From the NCBI GenBank assembly GCA_024734555.1, contig JANPWX010019821.1:1905005-1969004 (forward strand): a DNA stretch of 64,000 bases. Direction: 5' to 3'. The translations under genes and the position numbers were made by a program. The stretch is from Trochalopteron elliotii. Its lineage: Eukaryota > Chordata > Aves > Passeriformes > Leiothrichidae. A model generated the notes under the pieces. It searched no databases and was not told where the DNA came from. It saw nothing but the letters and a program-made list of their open reading frames with translations. Below are positions 1 to 11,890 of the stretch, piece by piece; within the stretch, counting starts at the first letter, position 1, and the number at the start of each line of letters is the position of its first letter.

Positions 1-142
1 CCCCCGGCGCCGGGAGAGACCGCGGGCAGGGGCGTTCACCTCCGCGGTCCTCCGCAGGGCGCGCAGCCGAGCGCGGGGCGGCTCCAGAGCGCTGGTGATG
101 AGGGCGCCGAGCAGGGGCTGAAGCCGGCGGCGGGCGGTGACC
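1..142 (+). promoter_or_regulatory. DAPK1: CpG-rich start region and DAPK1 5' leader
   Basis: This stretch and the sequence to about position 560 are very rich in G+C and CpG, unlike the AT-rich intron that follows. That is the usual picture of a CpG-island promoter, and the mammalian DAPK1 promoter is a well-known CpG island. No TATA box is seen. A possible splice acceptor (TCCTCCGCAG) ends at position 57, so a separate noncoding exon may lie upstream of the window. The alternative is that the whole stretch is a continuous leader. The sequence alone does not decide where transcription starts. Confidence 0.6.
98..121 (+). other. Upstream ORF of 7 codons in the DAPK1 leader
   Basis: An ATG at 98 with G at -3 opens a short frame (M R A P S R G) that ends at TGA 119-121, 21 nt before the main start at 143. 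If this leader is part of the mature mRNA, ribosomes would meet this ORF first and need to reinitiate or leaky-scan to reach the kinase start. Function is inferred from position only. Confidence 0.5.
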
Positions 143-204
143 ATGACGGTGTTCCGGCAGGAGAACCTGGAGGAGCACTACGAGACGGGCGAGGACCTCG
201 GCAG
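143..204 (+). CDS. DAPK1: DAPK1 coding exon 1 (residues 1-20 and two bases of codon 21)
   Basis: The start ATG at 143 sits in a good context (A at -3) and opens MTVFRQENLEEHYETGEDLG, which aligns residue for residue with the N-terminus of vertebrate DAPK1. The last residues lead into the glycine-rich loop of the kinase N-lobe. The exon ends in AG with the donor GTGGGT at 205, leaving phase 2; the split Ser21 codon is completed by the first base of exon 2. No earlier in-frame ATG is present after the possible acceptor at 57. Relative to remembered human protein, residues 9-12 differ conservatively. Confidence 0.95.
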
Positions 205-1139
205 GTGGGTGTGGGTGGAGGGAGCCGTGGCCGCTGAGCGCGGCGGGGCAAGGGGCGAGGGCAGGCTCGTACCCGCGTTGCCTTTCCACCATGTCTGAAG
301 TGCCCGAAGAGGGAAAAGGCAGTTGGATTTGAAGTTACCGCGTCTTTGCCTTTTTAATACGGGTCTGATGAGATTTTTGGACAGAGATACTTCCTAAATG
401 GTACCTGCTCAGCTCGGGTGCTGAGCGGCGCGGAGGGGAAAACCTGCTGCCGGCGGCGCAGCTGTGGCAGTGCGAGGCTCGCTGCTGTTCGCCGGGCGGG
501 GAACTGGAAACCGGCTGGGCTTGGAGGAGAGAAGTTTTCATTGTTCATAGTGTCAGGGAGTACGTTTGTATTGCGTGTTGGCTCTTGCCACGTGATTTAA
601 GAAGTGGGAGAAGCTCTGTATTCCGTCGATACCGTTGTGGTGAAGATCACTGGGCATCGCTATTGGAGCTGGAAGTCAAATTAAGGGATGTGGGCAGAGT
701 GCTGCAGATGCAAAACTGCCTACTTGAGCCTTGATTCTTGAATGTCATGTAGTTGTGAGCTCCTCCGTGCTCACGCTATTAGTCATGCCTTGTTTTTTCA
801 GTGTTTTCTGTGTTCTAAGACTGTTGAAATACTGAATTGTGTTACATGAGACTCCTTTTCATGTTCTTTCCCTATTCTTTAAGGGGGAATCCGATGGCGT
901 TCTGGCATACCAGTATGGCAGAATCCTTTTCTAGAGTTCATCTCGGTGATCTTAAAGCACAGGATCAGTGCTTAACACAGGACATTCAGTATACGTGGAG
1001 CAGATGCCCCCATATCTGCCTCTAGATACCTTTCCAGTGAAGGGTCCAGTCATAGCAAATGCTGGGAACAAGTTACTTGAATAGGGAGGAACTCAGAAAT
1101 GTTTCACGATTTCTTAAAAATAAATGAAAATAAGGATAA

Positions 1140-1220
1140 ATAAAAACAAAAACCCTAAACAGCAACAACAACCAAAAAAAAAAAAAAAACACCCAAAAAA
1201 ACCAAACAAAAAAAACCCCA
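1140..1220. repeat. A-rich low-complexity tract
   Basis: Roughly 80 bp consisting almost wholly of A and C on the + strand, including a run of 17 A. It has no neighbouring retroposed gene body or target duplication that I can see, so it looks like simple low-complexity sequence, not a retroposon tail. Confidence 0.7.
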
Positions 1221-4200
1221 CCTAAACAGCAGCTAACCAACCAAGAAGCCCACCACATTATTAAGAAAGTTAATTGCAATGTATTTCCAATGAACGTTGT
1301 CCCATTTATATACAAGTTTGTTGATGTGACTTTGGCGATAAATATGTACTTTTATTTCCTCATAGTGTTCTGGGTTGGCGTTTTCATACATCTAGAGTAA
1401 TATTCTGTGTTAGACTGTGTGGTACTATTAACTTGCTGGATAACTTGATAGGAAGACGTGTTACCATGCTAAAGCATAAGTTTGGATTTTGTGGTCTAAA
1501 CAACTGTTTTGGCACCTAAAATTGTTCTATTTGATTTCTAGCTTTTTTGACAAGGATGCACAGTGTTCCAAAATTTGGGTTTAGGTTTCTGAAAAAATAA
1601 AACTATTTTTGTGCTTACAGGTATTGGTAAATGATTGACTTTATGGAAGAAAATAAATACACATGTAAATTGTAGAGGTTTTAAGGTTCTTCAGGGAGAA
1701 TATAATGTCAACATTCAAATTTAGAAGGTGTTAAGGTTTATGTAATTTCTCCTGAATTTTTTTATAAAGAGGAAGTATCAGTGCAATGTTTGGTCACTAA
1801 TACATATTTATGAAATAGAACAATTGCCCTTAGGCCAGTTACATAAGGAGTGTTTAAATACATGCAGGTTTTTTTTTCAAATAAATGTTCTTTGGAAGTC
1901 ACAAGCTCCAGAACACAGCAGTGGAGAACAGGCATTTTGTTTTTACAGTATGGGAAATGCAAACCCTGAAAACGTTAGGTAGTAAAGGAACAACCAAAAA
2001 CACCAGAAAAAATGGAGGGTTTCAAATTGGCAGAGTGTTAGGTAATGGTGTTCAGTTTAAAAATGGTATATTCATTTGATCTTTTACCAACAGGGTATTA
2101 CAGCACTGGGGGTTTTATCCATCCTAATACTATAGAAGCTTGGCACGCAGTCTAAACCTATAATATTTAATGAATTTTAAAGAATGTTAAAATCTACTCT
2201 AGTTTTCACTTGAAAAAGAGTAAATTAATCTAAGAACCTTGTCAATTTTATCTACATATGTTTTACCATACCTATGGATGGTAAAATACTGTGAAATGTT
2301 TGACAGGGCTTTTACTTTTAAAATGGTATATAGTTATTTAAAAGGGCCAAAGCTTTCACTTCAATATCATTTTAAGCAACCAGGATTATTCCAGTGTGAA
2401 ATGTTGACATAAAGAGTAAGCAGACCTCAGGGTAATTGTTGTATGGTTTATTTTAGTGGTGTTTTTAACTTCTTTTTGAACTTAAGTTTCTAAGGTTGCA
2501 TAAAATTCTTTTTTTGTATATCTGTCACTTTCCATTCCTCATTTACCCCTTAGGAGGTTTCTGACTGTTAGGTTTGCATATAAATGTAGTTACCCTGAGG
2601 CTCAAAATTCAAAAAACAGTGAATATTAAAAACACCTTTGACTTTAAAATTTCCTGTATTTATTTGGGAACCCAAATTGTGAATTAATACTTCAACTAAG
2701 CAATGATGAAAGGTTCCATTTTGCAAAATCAACTGATTTTTTTCCCTTCTTATGGAAGAATGCTTTTATTTCTTCTTACTTAGCTGCAGGCATGAAGCAA
2801 AAAAGGTGAATAAATTAACAGGTGAGTTTTTATTGACAGACTTGTGTTTGAATTAAAAGATTCTTAAGTTCCTAGGCCAACCTGCCTCTTGAGAGAGCTC
2901 AGTGAATTTTAATTTTAATAATCTTGATTTTAATAGTCTACACTGTCTTCCCTTGTAAATTATTTAAGTCTTTGTTACATTATAATACTTCTGACAGTAA
3001 CTAGAATAAAAAATCATTTGAATAAGAAAGGTGTGTTGAAGAAAGCAAATGGGCTGTGTAAATTAAATTTTTGATAGAAAGTAATAAAGGAGGTGTAAGT
3101 ATTGCTTAGCATAACAGCTAGGGTTGTTGGAAATTAGGAGAAGGGATGATAGTGTGCCTGGGCTAAAACAAAAAAGCGTTTTCTAGTTTTCTTGTATTTT
3201 ACCATGCTCTTGCAAAGAAAGTAATAAGCAGGCATAGTGTTGTTACCAAAATATCTGAGTTTTCTTCTGGTCTTTAGTTCATTTTCATTTATGCCTGGGG
3301 ATAATAAGGAAAAATAAATTTGTGATTGTGAATACTGGTAGAATCACCCTTATTTATTTTTCTTGCCCATATGTGGTTTCTCCAGACAAGTACATGGCTG
3401 TTCAGGTTGGTTTATCTTAAGCTTTTGTACCAATGCAATTGTGGGAGACTCGTGTATCTAATGCTATCTTTGGAACACGTAAGAAAATTGCTCTTGATTA
3501 ATGTATGGTGCATTGCATACACTTTTTTGTTTTGTATTCCATCTTACAAATATGAAATTTCATGTGTTACTTGTTCACATTCAGGCTACCTACAGGCGTG
3601 TTAAGTAATCATCTAAGCATGAAGTTTCAAGGGGTGGTAAACATTATCATGGAAGAGCAACAAATTTGCTAAAAGCAATTTTGTTGTTTTAATTCTGCCT
3701 GCACTTGCAGATGGTGTGACTGTGCATTTTAAATACCCTGCTGCAGTGCTTTTACTTTGGTCTGCCCAAAAGTCAGGAATTCAAGTTCAGCAGTATTAAA
3801 AACCTCACTATGGTGAGCAAGCAAGTAAAGACCTTCAAAGCACACTGAACTTTTCAAGGTATGCTTTTACCTCCCATGACTGGCCTTGCTTGGTAATTCA
3901 TACAGTATTGTGAGAAATGTGGTGTTGTTTAAATAATTTTAGGGAGAGCTATCCAAAACTCTGTTATAAATTCACACGGTGTTTGTCTGTGTGAGTTCCT
4001 GATCATATAGACAGCTCCTTCTTCCTTCACTCCCAACACCCACATTTGGTATTTTTGGTTGTTTTATTTTTCTTCAAGCTTTCATGTGCTTTCTAAAAGA
4101 GATGCAGAGTGTTAAGGTACAGTTTTGGAATTGAAGAATGGTATTTGCATTGCACTGTGGTTCACAGAGTTTTCAGATTCCTGTTGATTCAGAGAGTAGG

Positions 4201-4594
4201 AAGAGGTATCTAACAGTTTTGAATGTCAGGCTTGTTTGGACCTGTTGGACTCACTAGGGAAACACTTGTGACTTGTCAAAGGAAAGCTACACTGAATCTT
4301 GCCAGTTCTGGAGACTGTTCTGACTCTGGTATCTCACTAAGCAGAGATGCTAAGAGTAAAAAAGCAGCAACCTAACCCTACCTAATGGCTTTATCAGTTG
4401 GGAGAGAAAAATGCCTAGGATAATATGCTGAAGATGTTGATAAGAGAGAACAGAGAGCTGTGCAAATATGTATTTACATTCTGTAAAATGTTCCTCTACC
4501 TTTTAGAGTTAAGTGAAAAAGGATTTTTTTTTCCCTGGAAATGATTTCCATTGTAAACAGGGAGTATGTAGGCTGAATATACAAAATACATGTA

Positions 4595-4618
4595 CATATA
4601 TATATGTGTGTGTGTGTG
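4595..4618. repeat. (TA)n(TG)n microsatellite
   Basis: A short alternating purine-pyrimidine run, TA repeats passing into TG repeats, in unique intron sequence. Confidence 0.8.
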
Positions 4619-7600
4619 AATGTCTGTGGTTTTGATTATTCAGATGCTGAGTTTTGATAGCGCTGCATTTTACAACAGCAGAGACTGTCTGTCATCTATC
4701 CAAACACCATAACTGTGACTACATTGCACATCTGTATTGGGAGGAAAGTAAAAGCACTGAAAGAAACCCAAACTCACCAACTTGAATGGTGACCAGAATC
4801 TGACCTTCACAGCACTTTTCAGGCTTGACAACCTAAGTTAATCTTGCTAACTAGCCCATGTATTAAAATTGCGTCAGTATTGTCATGCTCTGTTGTGAGA
4901 TTTATAGGATGTGAAACATATTTCGAATGATACTTCTTTTCGAAACTGTCACATTTAAAACCCATGACAGCAATCTTTAATAATCTTTTAGTGTAGCTTT
5001 TTTTGCTATGAATTATCAGAAAGTTATAGGAGGGAGGGGAAGGAGCAATGTGAAAGATGGTTTCATAAGACTAAAACTGTTGCATATGAGCTACAAAATT
5101 TTTAACTGTGGTACATTGAAATTTCCAGTTTGTTTCCTTGCATTTTCTTGCTATAAGCTCATCTCCATTGCTCCATTATAAGGCATGTGTTAACTTTCTT
5201 TCTCAAGCAGCAGTAAAGTGGTTAAACTGAAGAAGCAGAAGGTGCAGACCTCTGTGGTGCCATTTCCTGTGTTTTTCATACAGGCATGGTCATAAATACT
5301 GCAAGTGTATAATTCACTGTTTTTTATAACTACTTTATTCAGATTTTAGTGGTACATGATAATTAATTAAATTGAGTGGACTGTATGAGTTTTTCAGGGG
5401 AAAGAACCTCAAAAGGAACTCTGAAAATGTTAATGACAAACCCCCTGTTTGACCAGGAAACTTGGTTGATTGGTGTCTTTATGTGCTCTTTTGTTTTTAT
5501 TTCAAGAATTGAAGGTTGTGTAATTCAAATTATATCAAATAACCCTTTCTGTGCTGTTTGTGAACTATGTACATTTTATCAACCCTTGCAGAAGAAGCTG
5601 GTTGTACCATGCTTGTCTGTAAGTCCTGACTTTGGTGGTTGCATGGATACTGAAAAGGAAGTTTTCTTAACTGGAAAGCATGGTTGCAAAAATTACGCAT
5701 CTCAAAGTCACTTTTCCTCCCAGACATGCCTCAAAATATTTCCTTTTCACAAATGCACAATAACCTGCAAGCTGCTGATTGCACAGGCTGCAAGAGCTGT
5801 CACCATACAGTGCCACTGGTGACAATAGCTGCCTTATAAAATGTGCTGAGAGGTTTGCTTCATGAAAGGCACAAGAAGTGGTGGTGATTTTTTTGGGTAT
5901 AATTTGGTCCTGCTTACTTTATTTCTCTCTCTGAGGAAGAATAATGGCTGCTTTGTATGTCTTTTAAAATACAGTGTAATAAAACCTAGAGCTTGGTGAT
6001 TATTCTGTGCTTTCAGTTTAAATGCACAAATCTTTGTAAATCTAAACTCATCAGGAAGCAGATAAAAATGCTTGTCTGATTTTACTTCTAGCCAGGCTTA
6101 GTGAGGCATGATCAGTATCAGAGCAGGCATATTAGGGGTGTGCTGAAACTTCAGTCTGACCTTCTAGCTTTCCAGGTTAGTCCCTCTGTATTCATAGGAG
6201 TTTTGGGGTGTTTGGTTTTTTCCTCCCCATTTTCTCTCTTTACAGATGTTTGAGTGTGTCAGTTTCTCTGCTGGAATTACGTGTACTGAGCAAAAGTTGG
6301 CCCCTTTAGCCTAAGAAGGGGAGGCTGACACCACTGTTTCATGAGAGCTTTGTTCAAAGCTCAGGCTGCAGTGTTGGTGGTTGGAAGGATCAGTATCTCC
6401 TTCCTCTGCGGTGTGTTTCTCTGTTGTTTTGTCTCAGGTTTGGAGCTTTTTTATGTAGTGCTGCTGTCAAAGGGGAGAAATACCACGCCCTATATCTAAT
6501 TTATGGCAGGTATACACTCTCAGATCAGCTGAAAGCACTGTGAAATCTCAGCCTGCATGGAGTTGTGATTGCCTCCATAAATCTAGTTCAAGTGAAATAT
6601 GCAGGTGGCACAGAGATAAAGAGTCACTTTACTACAAAGACAGAAGAGCATAAACTGACAACAAGGAAGTTTAAGCTGGAAATTAGGAGAACTATGGGAG
6701 GTGCAGTAATAATAGGAGTAATCTTCATGAATGGTTGTTGCAGTTAGTCGGCGGTATTCAAAGCTGTGACAGTTTTTGGAGGAGATTGATTGTATGTTTC
6801 TTGTGAGACCCTGCCTTAATGTCCAGGTGTCTTTCTGTTTGTAACTGGCTTGGTTAGAAAACCTGTGCAATTTGTTGATACAATTTTGTATTCTGAGGAA
6901 ATTATACCAGTTAAAGCAGTGGCTCAGCAGCTTGTTTCCTGGATGGTAGTGGCTTTGTAGGAGCTCTGTCTCAAATAAAACTGTTGTTTCTCAAACTGTG
7001 TTTTGTCCCCCTTGGAGGAAGATAGATGATGTAAAGGAGGATTATCCACTAAACATGAACAGTATTCTTTGACTAGCCATGCAGTATAATAGGTCATACT
7101 TAACTACTAAGAGTTCATGGCTGAGATGGGGGAAGCTGAGAAATGCATAGACAAAGCCTAAAGATCTTCAAGCCTTTACTATTTTGTTGCTTGTCTACCT
7201 TATACAGTGAATTTTGGCATAATGTGAAATTTTGCAGAACTGGGTACAAAGGCCAGTGCCAAGGAGTCTCATATAGGTGATGTTGTTAAACTCTGAGACC
7301 TTGTCTGGGAGGTGATACAGGAAGAGTGGAGCCTGCACATTTTGGTCAGTTGTTGGGTGACATTCCTGTTGGTTTTGGTGCAGTTATGGAACAGACTAAT
7401 GACAGAGATGAATTGTAGGGGCAGGTATCTCTCAATATCCTTATAAACCTTGCTACATCCTCCTTCACCTGTTGCTTGCAGGTCTTGTCCCTCCATTTCA
7501 AAGAGATTGCTGCTCTCCTCTTCTTAAGTGAAGAAGAGATGCTGAGCTGTGGTGGTGAAGCTGAGAGATGAAGCTTCTTGAGAAAGAAGACTTAAGACTT

Positions 7601-7840
7601 CAGTACATTTAGCCTTGTGACACTATGCTTGGAGTGGTATGATAGTATTAGCACTCTGGAAAAATTAAGATGGTTGGTGAAACGAAGAAACTTTAGGAAC
7701 TATATTTACATTTACAGTTTTCACAGAGGGTTCTGCAGGCTGAATTGAAAGGCTTCTTGTCTTAAGGAAAATGACCTTATGGGACCTGTTGAAATGAGAC
7801 CAGTATGGACAGGGAATCTAAATTGTATCAAGATTTACAA

Positions 7841-7892
7841 GGGGATGCAGAGATCCATCTACAGCCCATGGGGATCTATGGGGGATGCAGAG
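7841..7892 (+). repeat. Isolated copy of the LTR-type ATGCAGAGATCC repeat
   Basis: This 52 bp carries GGGGATGCAGAGATCCATC, then CAGCCCATGGGGAT, then GGGGGATGCAGAG. These are the same motifs as the tandem unit inside the LTR at 9815-9893, about 2 kb downstream. The sequence on either side does not match that LTR, so this is a solitary remnant or a captured copy and not a full element. Confidence 0.6.
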
Positions 7893-9430
7893 CTTGTAAA
7901 ATTAAAAGAAAAGATTGCATGATGCTTTTCGGGAAAAGGAGAAGGCTGATAAGGATACAATTATTGTGATATTTTGGATCAGTTTTAGCACTGTCCTTCA
8001 AAGTTTCCAGGCGTGTTGTAGTCCTTGGGGATGTTGTCCTATTGCATTAAAAATGTGGTATTGTTGGCATATTGGAGTTTTGTGGGTTTTTTTGGTTGTG
8101 GCACACATTGATGTTGGAGGGAATATCTTGTCAGAGATATTCACCCAGTCCCAAAATAACTCATATGGTTTACAGCAATGTGTAAAACACTTCACTGGGT
8201 AATCCACATGGTGGTCTTCAGCCTTATTCTCTTGGTTTGAGAAGTTTAGTTTCCTTCCCCTTATTCCTTCCTGTTTGTGCAAGCTGATGCGCCAAACCAT
8301 TTCTGCATCCAGAGGCAGTGATGTTGAGCAGGAAGCATTGTTGCATGTCTGTCCAGACCACGAGGGTGCCTTGACCACAGCAGCAGGGATCCTGGTGTGC
8401 CACTCTACTAGAGTAAGTCTCTGTTTGTTAGGAAGCTCAGATGGTCTTGCCTGTATTTAACAGAAAGAAAAATACCTTAACAGGGTGGTCATGAACTTAC
8501 GGGGATCCATAAGCTTTATGCAAAGCTGGACGTTTCACAGTCAGTGTAAATTATAACTGTCTTTACATTCTGATTGAAATGGTAGTTTGAGATTTTTTTT
8601 CTGAATTATGCAGAAGAGTGAGGTTTTGGAAAGGATAGAAATTATTTGGGGCAAAGCATTTGTTTGTGCACTTCTTACCTGAATAGGATGCTAAGAGCCT
8701 GTAACCAAACCAGTGTACTGGAAATACTTTATTTCCACTATGTTTCTATTTGTGAGTAATTAATGATATGCTTCTAAGTTTTCAGGAGTTACTTGGAGTC
8801 CTGCTTTCTGCCTGGTATGTAAATTGGCTTCTGGGCTCTTGTACATTTCCTCAGGCTTCTCTCAAGTGTCAGTGGTTGTTCTAGATTTGAGGCACTGGCT
8901 AGGTGTGCCTGTAGAGGTATGCACTTAGAATACCTGCTTTCATGCCACGGGAACTGATAGCAGAGGGACATTCTCCCCAGATCAGAGTCTGTTGGACCTG
9001 TAGTGTTCTGAAGTTGTTAACACTTACAGGACAGAGAAAGGCTGTTCATTTTCTGGAAAGTGGTGACTTTTAACTGTCTTGTGCTTATAGAGAAGTGGTG
9101 TGGAGACTCTCTTCTCTCCTTTCTGTTTGCTGAAGTTTTTAGAGAAGAGGATTGAACTTCACTGCTGATATAGTATTTTGTAATCCTGAATTTCTAAAGG
9201 AGACTAAGAAAGCCAATGCATAAAGCTTCAAATCATGTGTATCCTTTGTGGTGTTTGTTACGTGCCACTGTGCTTACTTTGCCTAGCTATGTTGGTATAA
9301 CTGAGTGCAGCTAACTTCTATCCTAACTCATAATGTTTTATTCTGACATAGTTTACAATTAAGTTATTCTGCTAGGTTAAATCATTCTGCAAGGTGTAAT
9401 GTCTGACAAGGTATGGGGTTCTACTCCTTA

Positions 9431-10540
9431 TGTTGGTTTTGCACAGCCTGGTTTTTGGCAGTGGAGGGCCACCGAGATTGCTCCTGTGAGAAGCTGCCAG
9501 AAGCTTCCACCATGTCCAGCAGAGCCAATCCCTGGTGGCTCTGAAGATGGACCTGTGCTGGCCAAAACTGGGCCAGTTAGAAAAGATGGTAATGCCTCTG
9601 TGATAAAATGTTTAAAAAGAAAATTGAACCAAAGTGGGGGGCACAGGGTTTTTTTTTTTCTCTAGCCAGAGGAAGAAGTGAGAACACGTGAGGAAAACAA
9701 CATGGAGATACCAAGGTCAGTGGAGAAGGAGGGGCAGGAGGTGCTCCAGGTGCTAGAGCTGAGATTCATCTGCAGGCTGTGGTGAGACCATGGTGAGGCC
9801 GCTGTGCCCCTGCAGCCCATGGGTATCCATGGGAGATGCAGAGATCCACCCACAGCCCTGGGGATCCATGGGGGATGCAGAGATCCACCCACAGCCCATG
9901 GAGGAGGTGCCCATGCTGGAGCGGGTGGATCCTGGAGGAGGCTGTGATCCCCTGGGAGACTCAGTGGAGAGAGAGGGGCCCTTGCTGCCAGGCTGGAGTG
10001 ATCTGTCCTTGGAGGGCTGCACCCCATGGAATAGAGACCCAAGGCACAATAGTTTGGGGAGGACTGTGTAGCCGTGGGAGTTTTGGCAGGACTGCTGCTC
10101 GTGAGAGTGGACCCATGCTGGAGAAGTTCACGGAGAACTGTCTCCCTCTCCCGTGGAAGGGACCCCCACAGTCTCACAGGGGAAGCCCAGAGAGAATACG
10201 CTCCTGGAGCAGTGGAAGAAAATCTCAGTGATGAACTGACCAAAATCCTCATGCACTGTCTCCCTGTGCTGTCAGTGGGAAGGAGAGAGGGGCTGGGGGG
10301 AAAAGGTGTTTTAAGGGTTTATTTTACTTCTCATTATTCTCCTCCGATTTTGTCAGTAATAAATTCACTTTGTACCTCTATGTTGAGCCTGTTTTGCTCT
10401 TTTTCTATGCTTCTTATGTCAACTGATGAAGCCTCTCTCTTTTTTTTTTCTCCCCTCTGCCCAGCTGTGGTAAGGGAGGGTGAGCAAGTGACTTTCGTAG
10501 GTGCCTGGTGTTTGACCAGTGTCAAACGCCTTTGTCCACA
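9431..10540 (+). mobile_element. Solo LTR of an ERVL-type avian endogenous retrovirus, about 1.1 kb
   Basis: The segment begins TGTTGGTTTTGC and ends TTTGTCCACA, giving the TG...CA ends of an LTR. Its body is GC-rich with the characteristic recurring phrases (CCCATGCTGGAG, GACCCATGCTGGAG, AAGGGACCCCC) that I recognise from long ERVL-type LTRs of neoavian birds. A polyadenylation signal AATAAA lies at 10358-10363, followed by a T-rich zone and a U5-like end, which sets the orientation as +. No gag, pol or env follows, so it is a solo LTR. I could not find a matching target duplication (CCTTA before, GGAGA after), so one boundary may be slightly off. The long open frames in it on both strands come from repeat composition and are not genes. 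Confidence 0.8.
9815..9893 (+). repeat. Two tandem 39-40 bp units inside the LTR
   Basis: Two near-identical copies, about 9815-9854 and 9855-9893, share ATGCAGAGATCCACCCACA preceded by a CCATGGG-type segment. Such internal unit repetition is typical of this LTR type. Confidence 0.8.
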
Positions 10541-11828
10541 GGAGAAAGTAATACTAGTGTGTGTCTTACTTGGGTCCTACAACTTTGAGGCTGAGAACTC
10601 AACATTGAGTAACTCCATCAACAAGGCTGAGAGTTTTATTGTGTAAGAGTAAAAAGCATATTAAAGTCTTGAATGGTAACAAACTTTATCTTTCAATACC
10701 TCTCTTCTTGCTGACACGGACTCCTTTGTTGGGACACTTGGCTCCTGTTGCCTTTAAGGAGGATGATGCAGATATAATCCTAGAGATCTATTTCAGCTTC
10801 TCTCCTTCAGCTTTCTCTTTCTTTTAGGGATTTAGTTTTGTTTGCTTTGCGTTTGTGTGTATTTGTTTTTGTTTTGTTGTGGTTTTTATTCCTTGCAAAC
10901 ACAGACTTCAAACATTTTGGTATGGGAGTGTTGACTTTGTTGGTGTATTATCTGTCTGGCAATATTTTCTTATCTTCATGAGCAGGGCCATCTGCGTAGA
11001 ATTGCCATTGATTCCCTGGGAAAGGAAAGCACGTCAAGGAATGGCTCAATTCCTTATGTCTCGTCTTTTCTCATGGCTTTTTATTTGAAAGGGCCTTCTG
11101 ATACTATTTACTTCACATTCTTGCCTGAAAGGAGGATATCTCTTTTCCTGGTTTTGCTGCCAGTTCTAACATTAGCTGAAGAACAAACCATTCCAGATTC
11201 TATCTTGCAAAGCTGGGCTACTTCTACTGCCTCTTTTGTTCCTCTAGAAAGAAACCTTTACATTACTACTTCTTCTGAGGGTGTGTTAGTTCCTGGTCAG
11301 TGCTGCTCTGCCTGCCTGCGAGCCCTCTGGGGGTGGCTAAGCCAGCCTAGCACAGGGGTCAGAGAATGGAGTGGTCCTGTTCCTCACCCAGAGAGCAGCA
11401 TTTTCCTGTGCTAGCACCGATGCCATCCTGAGTGCAGCCTGGAAGCAGGAGGGGATTACAGATGGTGCTCCCTGAACTGGGTCAACACGGGCATGCCAGA
11501 CAAGGATCAGTGCCAGCCGCCAGCACAGCATAGGAATGCAGGGCCCATGGGATGGGGAAGCCTCTGTTTGTGACAGGTACTGGCTCAGCTGTGACGGGTA
11601 CTGAACCACGCTGAAAAGTCTGCACTGAGTGTGCTCTGTGTCAGTGCTGTGCAGGTCCAGCCAGCTAAGACCCTGTGGAAGAGCTGCTCTGAACTGGGAA
11701 GCAAAACCTGATTGTGATTAATCCTGGACAATGAGACTGGTGACAGCACAGTCTGTCTTCCTGTGGCAGCAGCCATAGGGTAGCCAGACAAGCCCTCCTT
11801 TGCACAGCGGTCAGAGGCGACAACATGG

Positions 11829-11890
11829 AATATATATATGTGTGTGTGTATATATATATATATATAATATATACATACATATATATATAA
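11829..11890. repeat. TA/TG compound microsatellite
   Basis: About 60 bp of alternating TA with an internal TG block and a TACA interruption. It is long enough to be length-polymorphic. Confidence 0.85.

Larger units (their letters stand above)
205..9430. other. Intron 1, first segment: mostly unique sequence
   Basis: The CpG-rich zone fades by about position 560. After it I see AT-rich unique intron with an A-rich low-complexity patch at about 1140-1220, a TA/TG dinucleotide run at 4595-4618 and a 52 bp island of LTR-like repeat at 7841-7892. A stretch around 6640-6700 faintly resembles an old CR1 3' region, but too weakly to call. The longest open frame (5376-5822, 148 codons) resembles no family I know and is probably chance. 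Confidence 0.6.

Noticed and set aside
1140..1220. A-rich tract as the tail of a processed pseudogene
   Set aside because: No gene-like body precedes it on either strand and no target duplication is visible.
5376..5822. 148-codon open frame in intron 1
   Set aside because: It resembles no known domain, sits in AT-rich unique intron, and one frame of this length is expected by chance in 64 kb read in six frames.
6565..6747. Possible ancient CR1 fragment
   Set aside because: Only short phrases such as TTTAAGCTGGAAATTAGGAG resemble a CR1 3' region, and no terminus or other landmark supports it.
9662..10646. Long open frames on both strands (196 codons on -, 190 and 131 codons on +)
   Set aside because: They lie wholly or mostly inside the GC-rich LTR, follow its internal repeats, overlap each other in different frames and match no protein family.
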